The notes beneath the pieces were generated by a model. That model was not told where the DNA came from and did no database searches. It saw only the letters and a program-made list of their open reading frames with translations. From an uncultured Poribacteria bacterium (lineage in GTDB: Bacteria > Poribacteria > WGA-4E > PCPOR2b), in assembly GCA_958296125.1 (NCBI GenBank), contig OY282444.1, forward strand, positions 4,497,623 to 4,561,622: a DNA stretch of 64,000 bases. The letters run 5' to 3'. The first letter of the stretch is position 1; the number at the start of each line of letters is the position of its first letter. Position numbers and translations under genes: made by a program. Positions 54,931 through 63,945 of the stretch are shown here, one piece after another.

Positions 54931-55791
54931 ATGATATATGGTTCAGGTAGCCACACCTATGAGGTGCAAGAAAATTGGGGCCAACTCCCCGAAGGTTGGA
55001 AATTTGGTTGGATCCCCGCAGTCGCGGTGGATTCACAAGACAGGATTTATGTTTACAGCCGAAGCGAACGGCCGCTGGTTGTGTTCGATCGCGAAGGTAA
55101 CTTCCTCGCATCGTGGGGGGAGGACATCCTCAAGGATTCGCACGGCATTTTTATCGATGCCGAGGATCACATCTATTGTGTTGAGCGAGAGGTGCATGTC
55201 ATGCACAAATTCACCTCTGACGGAGAGCTCCTGATGACGTTGGGGACCCCCGATCAGCCCGGTGCAGCGGGTGAACCTTTCAATTTGCCGACAGACCTCG
55301 CGCTCGGTCCTGATGGCGAGATATTTATCAGTGATGGATACGGCAACGCACGGATCCACAAATACTCCCCAGATGGTGAGTACATTATGTCTTGGGGAGC
55401 GCCGGGAACAGGTCCGGGCGAATTCGATCTACCGCACTGTGTTCGGGTAGACCGTCACAACCGTGTACTGGTCGCAGACCGGGTGAACAATCGCATCCAG
55501 TTTTTCACGCTTGATGGTGAATATATCGACGAGTGGGACGGATTCCTACATCCAGATACCATCTTTATTGATGACAACGATATTGTTTATGTCGCGGAGT
55601 TAGATCAGCGCGTCACGATTCTGACGCTTGATGGCGAGATTATTACCCAATGGGGTAGTGAGCGCGGCAGCACTGTGCCCGGCGAATTCTTCGCTTGTCC
55701 ACACGGTATCTGGGTGGATTCGCAGGGCGATCTCTATGTCAGCGAAGTGCAGGCGGATGGTCGCTTGCAGAAGTTTATCCGGCAAAAGTAA
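54931..55791 (+). CDS. NHL-repeat beta-propeller protein
   Basis: The 286-residue NHL propeller is a paralogue of the gene at 5245-6099, with the same opening (WGQLPEGW), repeat order and length. Repeats such as AVDSQDRIYVYSRSERP and ISDGYGNARIHKYSPDG fill the protein. There is no signal peptide. CGGAGG lies upstream of the ATG. Repeat copy D begins just after the stop codon. Confidence 0.8.
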   Translation: MIYGSGSHTYEVQENWGQLPEGWKFGWIPAVAVDSQDRIYVYSRSERPLVVFDREGNFLASWGEDILKDSHGIFIDAEDHIYCVEREVHVMHKFTSDGELLMTLGTPDQPGAAGEPFNLPTDLALGPDGEIFISDGYGNARIHKYSPDGEYIMSWGAPGTGPGEFDLPHCVRVDRHNRVLVADRVNNRIQFFTLDGEYIDEWDGFLHPDTIFIDDNDIVYVAELDQRVTILTLDGEIITQWGSERGSTVPGEFFACPHGIWVDSQGDLYVSEVQADGRLQKFIRQK

Positions 55792-55792
55792 C

Positions 55793-55908
55793 GGCTTCAT
55801 GTATAAAGAAAGTGCAAAGCGCGACGAGAAACCGAGTTTTTCCCCGCTCTCGGGATCCTCTCGGACTTGAAAACTCGGTTTCTGTTGCACGATTTCTTAA
55901 CATGAGCG
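55793..55908. repeat. Dispersed palindromic repeat, copy D with nested inverted repeat
   Basis: The outer arms (TTCATGTATAAAGAAAGTGC at 55796-55815 and CGATTTCTTAACATGAGCG near 55890-55908) match copy A. Inside lies a perfect 13-bp inverted repeat GAAACCGAGTTTT (55828-55840, 55870-55882), as if a second palindrome were inserted. Confidence 0.7.
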
Positions 55909-55922
55909 ACATGATTTATGGC

Positions 55923-55951
55923 TTGACCGGCGATACAATGTATGCTATTTT
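55923..55951 (+). promoter_or_regulatory. Candidate promoter upstream of the lipoprotein gene
   Basis: TTGACC (55923-55928) and TATTTT (55946-55951) are 17 bases apart. A short leader and a terminator follow before the gene at 56078. Confidence 0.4.
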
Positions 55952-56000
55952 ACCTCAAGAATCCATTTTTGACTGCTCCCAATGTTAAAACATGGTTTGA

Positions 56001-56050
56001 CCCAATGCTGTCCGTTCCGAAGACTAGGAAAGTATTGGGCTTGTTTTTTT
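56001..56050 (+). terminator. Intrinsic terminator in the leader of the lipoprotein gene
   Basis: CCCAATGCT (56001-56009) pairs with AGTATTGGG (56031-56039, one G-U) and is followed by CTTGTTTTTTT. It lies 27 bases before the GTG start at 56078, upstream of that gene's GAGGAGG ribosome site. Confidence 0.7.
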
Positions 56051-56077
56051 ACTGTCAATTCGAGGAGGAATTAAAGG

Positions 56078-56578
56078 GTGAAACCGGTAAAGATTATTCT
56101 GATTTTATGCTGGGGTTGTGTTGCTTGGCTAGGATGTGGAAAGACGTATCAATCCATTGCTATCAACAACTTGGGGGCACAGCTAAATCGTTACGAAGGA
56201 CAGCGTATATCAATACTTGGCGTTCCCGAAGCTCCTCATCACGGTGATTTCTTGCCACCAATGCCCTACAACGAAGGACAATGGAGGATCGTTGTCAACG
56301 GTATTAACTGCACGGAGAAGGTCAATTTCGAGAACCAGCCTCGCATCCGATCGATGCTCCAAATGGCGGCAGCCGCCCGGAGGGAAAATCGTCCAGTTAA
56401 AGTCTCAGGGGTTGTCGAGGGCGGGCAGTTAGATATAGAGTATTTTGAGGGGATTCGCACCGATACAGCATGGCATAAAAATAAAAATCCGTACTACTCT
56501 TATGCTGCCTACTATGAATGGTATCCGTTTGCCTATAGCCCAAATGCTAGGGGCCCAAAAAGTTCAAAGATACGGTAA
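56078..56578 (+). CDS. Small lipoprotein of unknown function
   Basis: The 166-residue protein has a GTG start 11 bases after GAGGAGG, a lipoprotein signal ending WLGC (Cys20) and a compact domain with a possible OB-fold-like pattern (RYEGQRISILGVPEAP; RPVKVSGVVEGGQLDIEYFEGI). The C-terminus is Tyr-rich. The family is not recognised. Confidence 0.7.
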   Translation: MKPVKIILILCWGCVAWLGCGKTYQSIAINNLGAQLNRYEGQRISILGVPEAPHHGDFLPPMPYNEGQWRIVVNGINCTEKVNFENQPRIRSMLQMAAAARRENRPVKVSGVVEGGQLDIEYFEGIRTDTAWHKNKNPYYSYAAYYEWYPFAYSPNARGPKSSKIR

Positions 56579-56651
56579 CGCAATCCGCGGATAATTCAAA
56601 AAACTATATTCTGCATGACGCAAAATATAAGCCGCATGTCCAACCGGGCTG

Positions 56652-58040
56652 TCATACCAACTTCTTGAACACAAACGCTCCTAACTCGTAGCTTATCACG
56701 CGATTCTCATCATCAAACTTAAAGAGGGCAATTTCCCCGGCTGCACGCCCACCAAGAACAAGCCATTCCTCCTCCTTATTTGTCGGTTCGAGGACTGCCG
56801 GGGCGTGTAGGGAATACACAGACCCACCGTGAGCCGCAAGCTGCAGGCTGCCATCACGCATCTCAATATTCACATCAATGCCCGGTTCGGCGCGATAGTA
56901 ACCAATGAAAGGCCGCAATGCTTCTGGTGTTGGCTCATGCGTTGGTTGTTCTGGTACAGGCTGCACCGCTTCGTCAGCATTCAGCACCATCTCAAGCACC
57001 TCCTGTGCGATCTCAAGCCCTCCATGCGGAGGCCACATATTGATGAGAACAACCACGCCCGTTTTGCTTGGAACGTTAAACCACACCTGTGTTCCAAAGC
57101 CGTGGATCCCGCCACCGTGATTGTGATAGATGTGGTTACCGATACGGGTCGCCCGCCAGCCTAGGCACTGCCCCGACGACCAGTCCGGATCGACATATTG
57201 CGGCTGTTGAATCTCCACAAGCGTTTGCCCCTTGAGTACCTGTGCCCCGCGGCGATCTCCGCCATCGGTTTGGAATTGGAACGACACCCACTTTGCCAAG
57301 TCGCTGACACTAGAATGCAGTTGGCCCGCCGATGAGATTCCGTTCAGATGAGCGTAAGGGGCACATTCAGGATGGTCTTGGTAGGGCGTTGGGTTATAAC
57401 CGACGAAGAAGTGAGGACGCAACTCGTCTGTGAGGTCAAAGACCGTGGACGTTAGACCGAGTGGCTCAATAATATTAGCGTGGACGTACTCGGTGTATGG
57501 CGTACCAGTGAGCCGATATATCACCTCGCCGAGTAATCCAAATGCAAGGTTTGAGTATTTGAAAGCAGAGTCCTGCGGGATGACAATACCTGTCTCCGGC
57601 AGTTTGACAAGCATCTCTTCGCGGCTTGGGAAGTTAAGATCGTTCCAACCGTGTGTCGGCGACTCGGTGACTAAGCCAGAGCGGTGCGTCAGCAATCGTC
57701 GGATCGTCACACCTTCGACCTCGCCGCGGATAGCGCGAGCCGAAGCGAACTCGGGAATGTGCTCCGCTAGGGGGTCTTCCAACTTGAGCCGCCCTTCATC
57801 CCGCAACTGCATAACCGCAGTTGTCGTGAATGTCTTGGTCACTGAAGCGATGCGGGCAATCGTGTTTTCAGTCGGCTTTTTGCTCAAATCAAGATCCGCT
57901 GCGCCGAACCCGCCGAACCAAGCGAGTTCCTGATCCCGGATAATGCCGAGTGCCATGCCGGGAAGTCTATACTTCGAGACCTTTGTTTCTGCCAAATGTT
58001 TGATGTCTGGTATCAGGGTTTGGAGAACACAATCTGCCAT
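56652..58040 (-). CDS. Serine hydrolase, class C beta-lactamase family
   Basis: The 462-residue protein has the serine motif SVTK (about residue 66), the YSN motif (FKYSNLAFGLLGEV) and a HNHGGGIHGFGT segment corresponding to the third motif, followed by a C-terminal DUF3471-like strand domain. It is probably a peptidase or esterase rather than a beta-lactamase, and no signal peptide is visible. AGGGAG precedes the ATG. The PLP-lyase gene lies directly upstream in the same direction. Confidence 0.86.
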   Translation of the reverse strand: MADCVLQTLIPDIKHLAETKVSKYRLPGMALGIIRDQELAWFGGFGAADLDLSKKPTENTIARIASVTKTFTTTAVMQLRDEGRLKLEDPLAEHIPEFASARAIRGEVEGVTIRRLLTHRSGLVTESPTHGWNDLNFPSREEMLVKLPETGIVIPQDSAFKYSNLAFGLLGEVIYRLTGTPYTEYVHANIIEPLGLTSTVFDLTDELRPHFFVGYNPTPYQDHPECAPYAHLNGISSAGQLHSSVSDLAKWVSFQFQTDGGDRRGAQVLKGQTLVEIQQPQYVDPDWSSGQCLGWRATRIGNHIYHNHGGGIHGFGTQVWFNVPSKTGVVVLINMWPPHGGLEIAQEVLEMVLNADEAVQPVPEQPTHEPTPEALRPFIGYYRAEPGIDVNIEMRDGSLQLAAHGGSVYSLHAPAVLEPTNKEEEWLVLGGRAAGEIALFKFDDENRVISYELGAFVFKKLV

Positions 58041-58051
58041 TCGTAATCTCC

Positions 58052-59290
58052 CTATTCCGTCGATTGAGGTTTGGACCCCGCCAAAACCGCTTCCGGGCTT
58101 GCGCCGACAAGGCTGTAATAAACCTCCGGATCGGTCGCTCCCTCGGTCGCAATGATGACGATCCGACTGTTACAATCAAGCCCAAGCTGCTGACGCAGAT
58201 TTTCATCGCGGGTCGCTGCTAAAAATCCTGCCCATCCTGCAATCCCCGTTTCACCAATAACCACCGGGGAATCTCCACCGACACCTGCCGCTGCCTGCCG
58301 TATGGCATCAACAGTCGCTTCATCAGGGATGGTAAGGAAAGCGAACGCACCATCGCCTAGGATACGCCACGCTTGGGCCGAAGCCGATTGAACGACCAGT
58401 CCATCCATAACTGACCGACCATCCCCACTGACGGTTGCCGCCCTGTTTTCAATCGCGCTTTGGTATAGGCAAGCAGATGCGGTAGGTTCAACAACAACGA
58501 CCCGCGGATGGTTGTTCCCATATCGATCCCACAAATGCCCACAGGTCGCACCGGCAAATCGACCCCCACCGCCGGGGACAAAGACATGGGTGGATGGCTG
58601 GGCATCGCTGACTTGTTGAACGATTTCGGCCGCGACCATTGCGTAGCCCTGCATAATCTCACGAGATATGTGGGGATACTCAGCAGACTTGTCATCCGAG
58701 ACGATAAAATAGCCCAATGCCTTGGCCTCTCCATAGGAACGTTGCACCGCTCGATCATAGTTCCCCGGCACCCGCACCACCTCTGCGCCGTAGGCGGCAA
58801 TCGCTGCCTCCCTACCGGCACTGACACCATCGTTCATGTAGATCACACACCGACAACCAAACATACGGGCACCCCACGCCAATGCTCGCCCATGGTTGCC
58901 CGACGTTGCCGCCGAGACGACAATCTCTTGCGTCACCGATTCATACTTCCGATCTACCAAGTCCTGCGTCGTAACTGTTTCCACACCGGTGGCTTTTTTG
59001 ATCTCGCCCTTCAGCACGGACAGCATGGCGTAGACGGGACCCGTTGGTTTGAAACTTCCCACCTCGAATCGATACCCCTCGTGCTTGCACCATAGGGCAT
59101 CGACACCGCTAGCGGAAGCAAGACCGTTCAACGCAATCAGTGGTGTCGGTTGATAACCGGGCAAATTTGTCACCTCTGCTTCCACATCAGCAAAGGCTTC
59201 CTGATTCAGTAACACCTTCTGTGCTGGACCGTAGTCCGGGGGCGGGTGAGCCTGTGGGTTAATAAAAAGATTGGTTCGGTAGGCATTCAT
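58052..59290 (-). CDS. PLP-dependent lyase, diaminopropionate ammonia-lyase-like
   Basis: About 412 residues of a fold-type II PLP enzyme. The Schiff-base lysine lies in GSFKPTGPVYAM, and the family segments SAATSGNHGRALAWGARMFGC and GGGGRFAGATCGHLW follow. Length and motifs are closest to 2,3-diaminopropionate ammonia-lyases; threonine-dehydratase-like enzymes are the alternative. The start is uncertain: the ATG at 59290 is preferred over a TTG at 59362, but neither has a clear ribosome site. It lies between ggt and the serine hydrolase. Confidence 0.78.
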   Translation of the reverse strand: MNAYRTNLFINPQAHPPPDYGPAQKVLLNQEAFADVEAEVTNLPGYQPTPLIALNGLASASGVDALWCKHEGYRFEVGSFKPTGPVYAMLSVLKGEIKKATGVETVTTQDLVDRKYESVTQEIVVSAATSGNHGRALAWGARMFGCRCVIYMNDGVSAGREAAIAAYGAEVVRVPGNYDRAVQRSYGEAKALGYFIVSDDKSAEYPHISREIMQGYAMVAAEIVQQVSDAQPSTHVFVPGGGGRFAGATCGHLWDRYGNNHPRVVVVEPTASACLYQSAIENRAATVSGDGRSVMDGLVVQSASAQAWRILGDGAFAFLTIPDEATVDAIRQAAAGVGGDSPVVIGETGIAGWAGFLAATRDENLRQQLGLDCNSRIVIIATEGATDPEVYYSLVGASPEAVLAGSKPQSTE

Positions 59291-59388
59291 GGTTTTTCGA
59301 TTTGCATTTGCAGGTGTTTGTTCCCTAACCTTCGGAAGGGTTTTGCTAAACTTTCCGAACAAGTTCTCATAATACAGACTAGGCGTTG

Positions 59389-60987
59389 TTACAAGGACAC
59401 CACCCGACCTTCGCCTCGTGGGTCAGTGCCCCCGGATTGGACGGTCGGATCGTCTGAAAGCACGATGGCGTGACCGGGGCCGCCGATACCTGATTGTGGC
59501 TCAACCTGATGCCCTCGTCCTCGCAGCCCTTCGAGTACCTCTGCACCGGCACGCTCTTCGACACCAATTGGTTCTGCCCCTTCGTTGTGTACGCGGGGTG
59601 CATCTAGGGCTTCTTGAGCAGTCATTTGCAGATCGATGAGGTTCACCGAGATACTGAGCTGATTGTTCGGAATAGTACGGCCACCGGGGATGCCATAAGT
59701 AGCGAAAGGAGCGTCGTTTCGCAACGCGAGCATCGGTGCCATGTTATGCAACGGATGTTTGCCGGGCGAGATAGAATTGGCGAAACCCGGTCGCGGATCG
59801 AAACGACCAACCCCGTGACCAAACAGTAGTCCGGTACCCGGTACGGTAAACATTGAGCCAAACCCGCCGCCATGCGTTTGTGTGAGACTCACCATGTTCC
59901 CACGACTATCTGCTGTGGAGATATGGCTGGTGCAATTGAGCGGTTCGTAATACACAATTTTACCCGGCTTCGGTGATTTCAGACCCTCTTTCAACTGCGG
60001 TGTGAATTTAGTGACGAACGAATCCGAAAGTTCCGCTGAGATATCAATCTCCACAAAATCGGGATCCCCGAATCGACTGAGCCGCTCATACCAACCGATT
60101 TTCATCGCTTCGGCGAGGAGGTGCGTTCGTTCAACGAGAGAGGTATTGCCAACGTCGTATGACTCGATTAACCGGAGCATCTGCAAGGTGGTCAATCCCC
60201 CTGCACCAAGTGGGGCTGTATAGCCCCGATATCCCTGATAACTAATTTCGTATGGCTCAAGCACCCTCGGTGCATAACGCTGAAAATCTTCAACGGTCAA
60301 GCAGCCACCACTTTCTTGGATGTAATCGGCGATCTTTTGTGCGATACTCCCCTGATAGAAGGCGGAGGATCCACCCTCAGCGACGGTCTCCAGCGTTCGG
60401 GCGAGATCGGGGTTTGTAAGCCTTTCACCCGGCTTCGGTGGACGACCATTTTTCAGAAAAACACGCGCGGTCTCTGGAAAATCCTGAAGCCATCGTTTCG
60501 CGTTCCCAGCCATGCCATTTCGATTAGCCGTGTTGGGAACGAATCCGTAACGGGCGGATCGGATAGCCGGTTTAATCACTTCAGCGAGTGGCATAGATCC
60601 AAATTGCTGAAGTGCCAAACATAATCCTGCCACCACGCCGGGGACACCAACTGCCAAGGGTCCATGGAGATTAACTCTCCCCGGCACTCGGTAGCCTGCT
60701 GGGGTATCCGTTTTTTCGATGGTAAACATCTGATCCGACGCGGCGGCCGGTGCCACTGTATTGTAGTCAATGGAGACAACCCTTCGCTGATCAGCCAAGT
60801 AGATGACCATACAGCCGCCATAACCCGCTATACCGTTGTGGCTCGGTTCCACGACCCCTTCGGTGAAAGCAGCCGCAACAGCAGCATCCACAGCGTTACC
60901 TCCCGATCGAAGGATGTTCATACCAGCGTTGGCAGTCCTGGGGTGGGGGCCAACTACAGTGCCGTACTTTCGTTGACGTGGTTTCAT
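59389..60987 (-). CDS. ggt: Gamma-glutamyltransferase
   Basis: The 532-residue proenzyme has the large-subunit start with GGNAVDAAVAAAF. The autoprocessing threonine lies in CTSHISTADSRGN and is followed by VSLTQTHGGGFGSM and YGIPGGRTIPN of the small subunit. It cleaves gamma-glutamyl bonds such as in glutathione. No signal peptide is visible, so a cytoplasmic form is possible. AAAGGAA precedes the ATG. With the PLP lyase and serine hydrolase it forms a three-gene amino-acid or peptide catabolic set. Confidence 0.9.
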   Translation of the reverse strand: MKPRQRKYGTVVGPHPRTANAGMNILRSGGNAVDAAVAAAFTEGVVEPSHNGIAGYGGCMVIYLADQRRVVSIDYNTVAPAAASDQMFTIEKTDTPAGYRVPGRVNLHGPLAVGVPGVVAGLCLALQQFGSMPLAEVIKPAIRSARYGFVPNTANRNGMAGNAKRWLQDFPETARVFLKNGRPPKPGERLTNPDLARTLETVAEGGSSAFYQGSIAQKIADYIQESGGCLTVEDFQRYAPRVLEPYEISYQGYRGYTAPLGAGGLTTLQMLRLIESYDVGNTSLVERTHLLAEAMKIGWYERLSRFGDPDFVEIDISAELSDSFVTKFTPQLKEGLKSPKPGKIVYYEPLNCTSHISTADSRGNMVSLTQTHGGGFGSMFTVPGTGLLFGHGVGRFDPRPGFANSISPGKHPLHNMAPMLALRNDAPFATYGIPGGRTIPNNQLSISVNLIDLQMTAQEALDAPRVHNEGAEPIGVEERAGAEVLEGLRGRGHQVEPQSGIGGPGHAIVLSDDPTVQSGGTDPRGEGRVVSL

Positions 60988-61047
60988 AGGAGATTTCCTT
61001 TGGTTTTATTCAAATTCGCTTTGAGGTGAGCGGGTTGCGTTGGGTTA

Positions 61048-62049
61048 TCAAGCTCTATCAAATTCAGACATCTGAACCGGCGCATTCCGTTCAGCACTCA
61101 GTTTAGCCGCTTCGATCACCGCCATCGAGTGACGCACAGAATATCCACTTGCATCGGGTTCACGGCCTTCGAGGCAGCAGGTCGCAAACTCCCGTATCTG
61201 ATTGGACATGCCCTCTCGGCTTGATCCTTCCACCGATACTTCCTTGCCGTTGACGGTCAATTTATCACCTGTCAGCATCATTGAGCCTTTGCTTCCGACA
61301 ATGTACTGATCGTGGGCACCGGTGTGACAAACAACCGTTTGCGACAGTACGCTCACCGCGCCATTTTCATGCGTCATCATGGCGGTATAGGAGTCTTTTT
61401 GTCCTCGGTACAGATCGGTGCTCTCTGACCCTTGGGCGTAGACCTGCGTTACCGGCGAATTAAGATACCAGTGTAAGATGTCATATTCATGCGGGCCAAA
61501 GCAGTAAAGAACGCAGATTCCGCCCATCTCCAGATTGAGATACCAATGTCGGGAGTCGCTCCCCGCTGGTGTTGGGTCGAAAAAGCTGTACCGTCGCCGT
61601 ATCAGATGTCCCACTTGCCCGATTTCTCCGTCAGCAATCATTTTCCGTATCGTACGGCTTACCGGGTAGTACCGCATCACTTGGCCCACCATCAAAATCT
61701 TTCCGGCGCGAGCACAGGCATCGATCATCCGGTCACAATCTACAAGTGTCAAAGCCATCGGCTTTTCCACCAACACATGCTTCCCCGCCTCTGCAGCGGC
61801 AACCACCTGATTCGCGTGTAAAGCGTGAGGTGTACAGACATGCACCGCCTCCACCCGCGCATCCGCTAAAAGCGGCTCAAGGTCTGTATAGGCAGTGGCA
61901 CCAAATTCTTCTGCTACTGCACCCACCCGGGCGGGGTCTACATCCATAACTGCGACCAGTCGAATATTATCGTTTGCTTCGATTGCGTTCAGATGCGATC
62001 GGGCAATTCCTCCAGCGCCGATAACGCCCACCGACAGTCCATCGCTCAT
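61048..62049 (-). CDS. Gfo/Idh/MocA family oxidoreductase
   Basis: The 333-residue protein has the Rossmann motif GAGGIARSH and canonical EKP (HVLVEKPMAL). GQVMRYYPVSR and the C-terminal domain follow. It is probably an NAD(P)-dependent sugar or inositol dehydrogenase. TGAGGAG lies upstream of the ATG. It is divergent from the PhyH gene at 62271 and 61 bases downstream of ggt in the same direction. Confidence 0.87.
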   Translation of the reverse strand: MSDGLSVGVIGAGGIARSHLNAIEANDNIRLVAVMDVDPARVGAVAEEFGATAYTDLEPLLADARVEAVHVCTPHALHANQVVAAAEAGKHVLVEKPMALTLVDCDRMIDACARAGKILMVGQVMRYYPVSRTIRKMIADGEIGQVGHLIRRRYSFFDPTPAGSDSRHWYLNLEMGGICVLYCFGPHEYDILHWYLNSPVTQVYAQGSESTDLYRGQKDSYTAMMTHENGAVSVLSQTVVCHTGAHDQYIVGSKGSMMLTGDKLTVNGKEVSVEGSSREGMSNQIREFATCCLEGREPDASGYSVRHSMAVIEAAKLSAERNAPVQMSEFDRA

Positions 62050-62270
62050 AGCTATCTCCTCAGCTGAAATCTCTCTATCCGCACAAACCTGTGTCCAAAG
62101 GCTGGAATAGGATTCATTATACAGATATATACGCTCGCGTCAATTAAAAAATAGTGCCGACATTTTGCCAAATCACTTTGTGCTGGATCTCGCTCACAAA
62201 ATCATCTATAATGTTGTTGACCCACGCAAATCTCAAAATTAATCGACTATGAGCAACAGGAGGAATCACG

Positions 62271-63098
62271 ATGGTAAACGGATACTTAACAGAGGAACAA
62301 CGCAAACACTGGAATGAGCAAGGCTATCTCGTTGCGAAACAGGTGCTATCTCCCGAAGAGGTCCGCACGCTTTTGGAGGCTGTCGATCTGGTTATTGAAA
62401 ACTATGTTCGGGAAGAACATGGTCCAGATGCCCCCCAGTTTGGTCAAGGGGCTTTCACCATTATTCGTGCGATTGAAAGAACAGATGCACTGGATACCTT
62501 GACAGATCACCCCAATATCTTTGGGACGATTCTCGCATTGATGGGACCCTACCTCCAGATTATGGGAACGCAGATCTACACTCGGCACCCCAGCGATGAC
62601 CCTTTACTGGGTTTCCATACGGATGCCGGGCCTTCGCTACAACAGATCCACCCCCACCCCCAAAGCCTCCCGCTACAATTTAAGGTTCAGTTCTTCCTGA
62701 CCGATGTATCAAAGCCGGACAGCGCGAACTTTATGCTGGTGCCGGGCAGTCACCGAAAGCCTTTCCCCGAACACCCGGAACCGGGATTTATTCCAGAAGG
62801 AGCGATCCAAGTGCTTGCCGATGCGGGCGATGCGGTCATCTTTCCGTGGGCGCAGTGGCACTCGGTTGGATCGAATAAAACCGATCAGATTCGGAAAAGC
62901 GTCACCTTCCGTTATGGTCAGATGTGGAGCCGCCCTTACGACTACGAAACCCTGCCGTCGCATGTGCTGGAGCGGATGACACCTCGCCGGAGACGCTTAT
63001 TCGGGTACATGGGCGAGGACTATCATCCGACCGATTACTTCAAACCGCATGACCAGTTGGAGATTATCCTCGGTGATGAGTGGAAGCTATTGGCATGA
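62271..63098 (+). CDS. Phytanoyl-CoA dioxygenase (PhyH) family protein
   Basis: The 275-residue PhyH protein has an intact metal site: HTD in LLGFHTDAGPSLQQ and the distal His in PWAQWHSVGSN. The 2-oxoglutarate-binding Arg probably follows in the KSVTFRYGQ region. It is probably an Fe(II)/2-oxoglutarate-dependent oxygenase with an unknown substrate. AGGAGG lies upstream of the ATG. An SDR gene follows after 88 bases and may be in the same operon. Confidence 0.87.
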   Translation: MVNGYLTEEQRKHWNEQGYLVAKQVLSPEEVRTLLEAVDLVIENYVREEHGPDAPQFGQGAFTIIRAIERTDALDTLTDHPNIFGTILALMGPYLQIMGTQIYTRHPSDDPLLGFHTDAGPSLQQIHPHPQSLPLQFKVQFFLTDVSKPDSANFMLVPGSHRKPFPEHPEPGFIPEGAIQVLADAGDAVIFPWAQWHSVGSNKTDQIRKSVTFRYGQMWSRPYDYETLPSHVLERMTPRRRRLFGYMGEDYHPTDYFKPHDQLEIILGDEWKLLA

Positions 63099-63186
63099 AA
63101 CGTAAAAGATGGTGGGAGAAAGGAAAGGAAGTCCGTTCAACTTCCCCAATTTTCTGGTTTCCTACCCTCTGTGAGAAAGGACAAAA

Positions 63187-63945
63187 ATGGTTGATTTACA
63201 AGGCAAGGTCGCTTTAATCACCGGCTCATCGCGCGGGATTGGGCGTGGGTGTGCGATTGAGATGGCGACGTGCGGTGCCGATATTGTAATTAACTACCGG
63301 ACCCATCCCGATGAGGCGGAAGAGGTCGCTGAAATCGTCCGAGGTCTTGGGCGGAATGCCATCACCGTTGCTGCTGACATTGCAGAGCGAGATGCTGTTG
63401 AGGCGATGGTGCAGCAGGGGATTGATCGGTTTGGAAAGATAGACATCCTCGTGAATAATGCAGCGATGAGCATTCGCAAGCCGTTTCTGGAAATTCCTGT
63501 CGCCGATGTGTCACGGACGATTAATGTCTGCATGTGGGGAGTGTTTCATTGCAGTCAGGTTGCTGCACGCCACATGGTAGAGCGCTGCGAAGGTGGAAAA
63601 ATCTTGATTATCAGTTCCGTCCACGCCTTTATTCCCTTTGGACGTTCTGTTGCGTACAATACCGCGAAGGCGGGAATCAACCACATGGGGTACACAATGG
63701 CGACAGAATTGACCGAGCATCGTATCAACGTCAACGTCATTGAGCCGGGGTGGACAGATACGCCGGGAGAGCGAAATTTTGCAACGGAAGAGGAACTAAG
63801 AGAGGGCGGCAAAAAATTACCGTGGGGCAGACTGGGAACGATTGAGGACATCGGAAAAGCAGCGGCGTTTCTCTGCTCCGATGCGGCAGATTATATTACT
63901 GGTGCTTGCTTGCGAGTGGATGGCGGTTTCTGGCTGCCGAGGTAA
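63187..63945 (+). CDS. Short-chain dehydrogenase/reductase
   Basis: The 252-residue classical SDR has the cofactor motif TGSSRGIG (13-20), NNAAMS and the catalytic Tyr and Lys in YNTAKAG. The C-terminus ends GGFWLPR with a substrate loop before it. It is an NAD(P)-dependent oxidoreductase on an alcohol or keto group, with unknown substrate. AAAGGAC precedes the ATG. Its closeness to the PhyH gene suggests a joint pathway of hydroxylation and then oxidation. Confidence 0.9.
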   Translation: MVDLQGKVALITGSSRGIGRGCAIEMATCGADIVINYRTHPDEAEEVAEIVRGLGRNAITVAADIAERDAVEAMVQQGIDRFGKIDILVNNAAMSIRKPFLEIPVADVSRTINVCMWGVFHCSQVAARHMVERCEGGKILIISSVHAFIPFGRSVAYNTAKAGINHMGYTMATELTEHRINVNVIEPGWTDTPGERNFATEEELREGGKKLPWGRLGTIEDIGKAAAFLCSDAADYITGACLRVDGGFWLPR

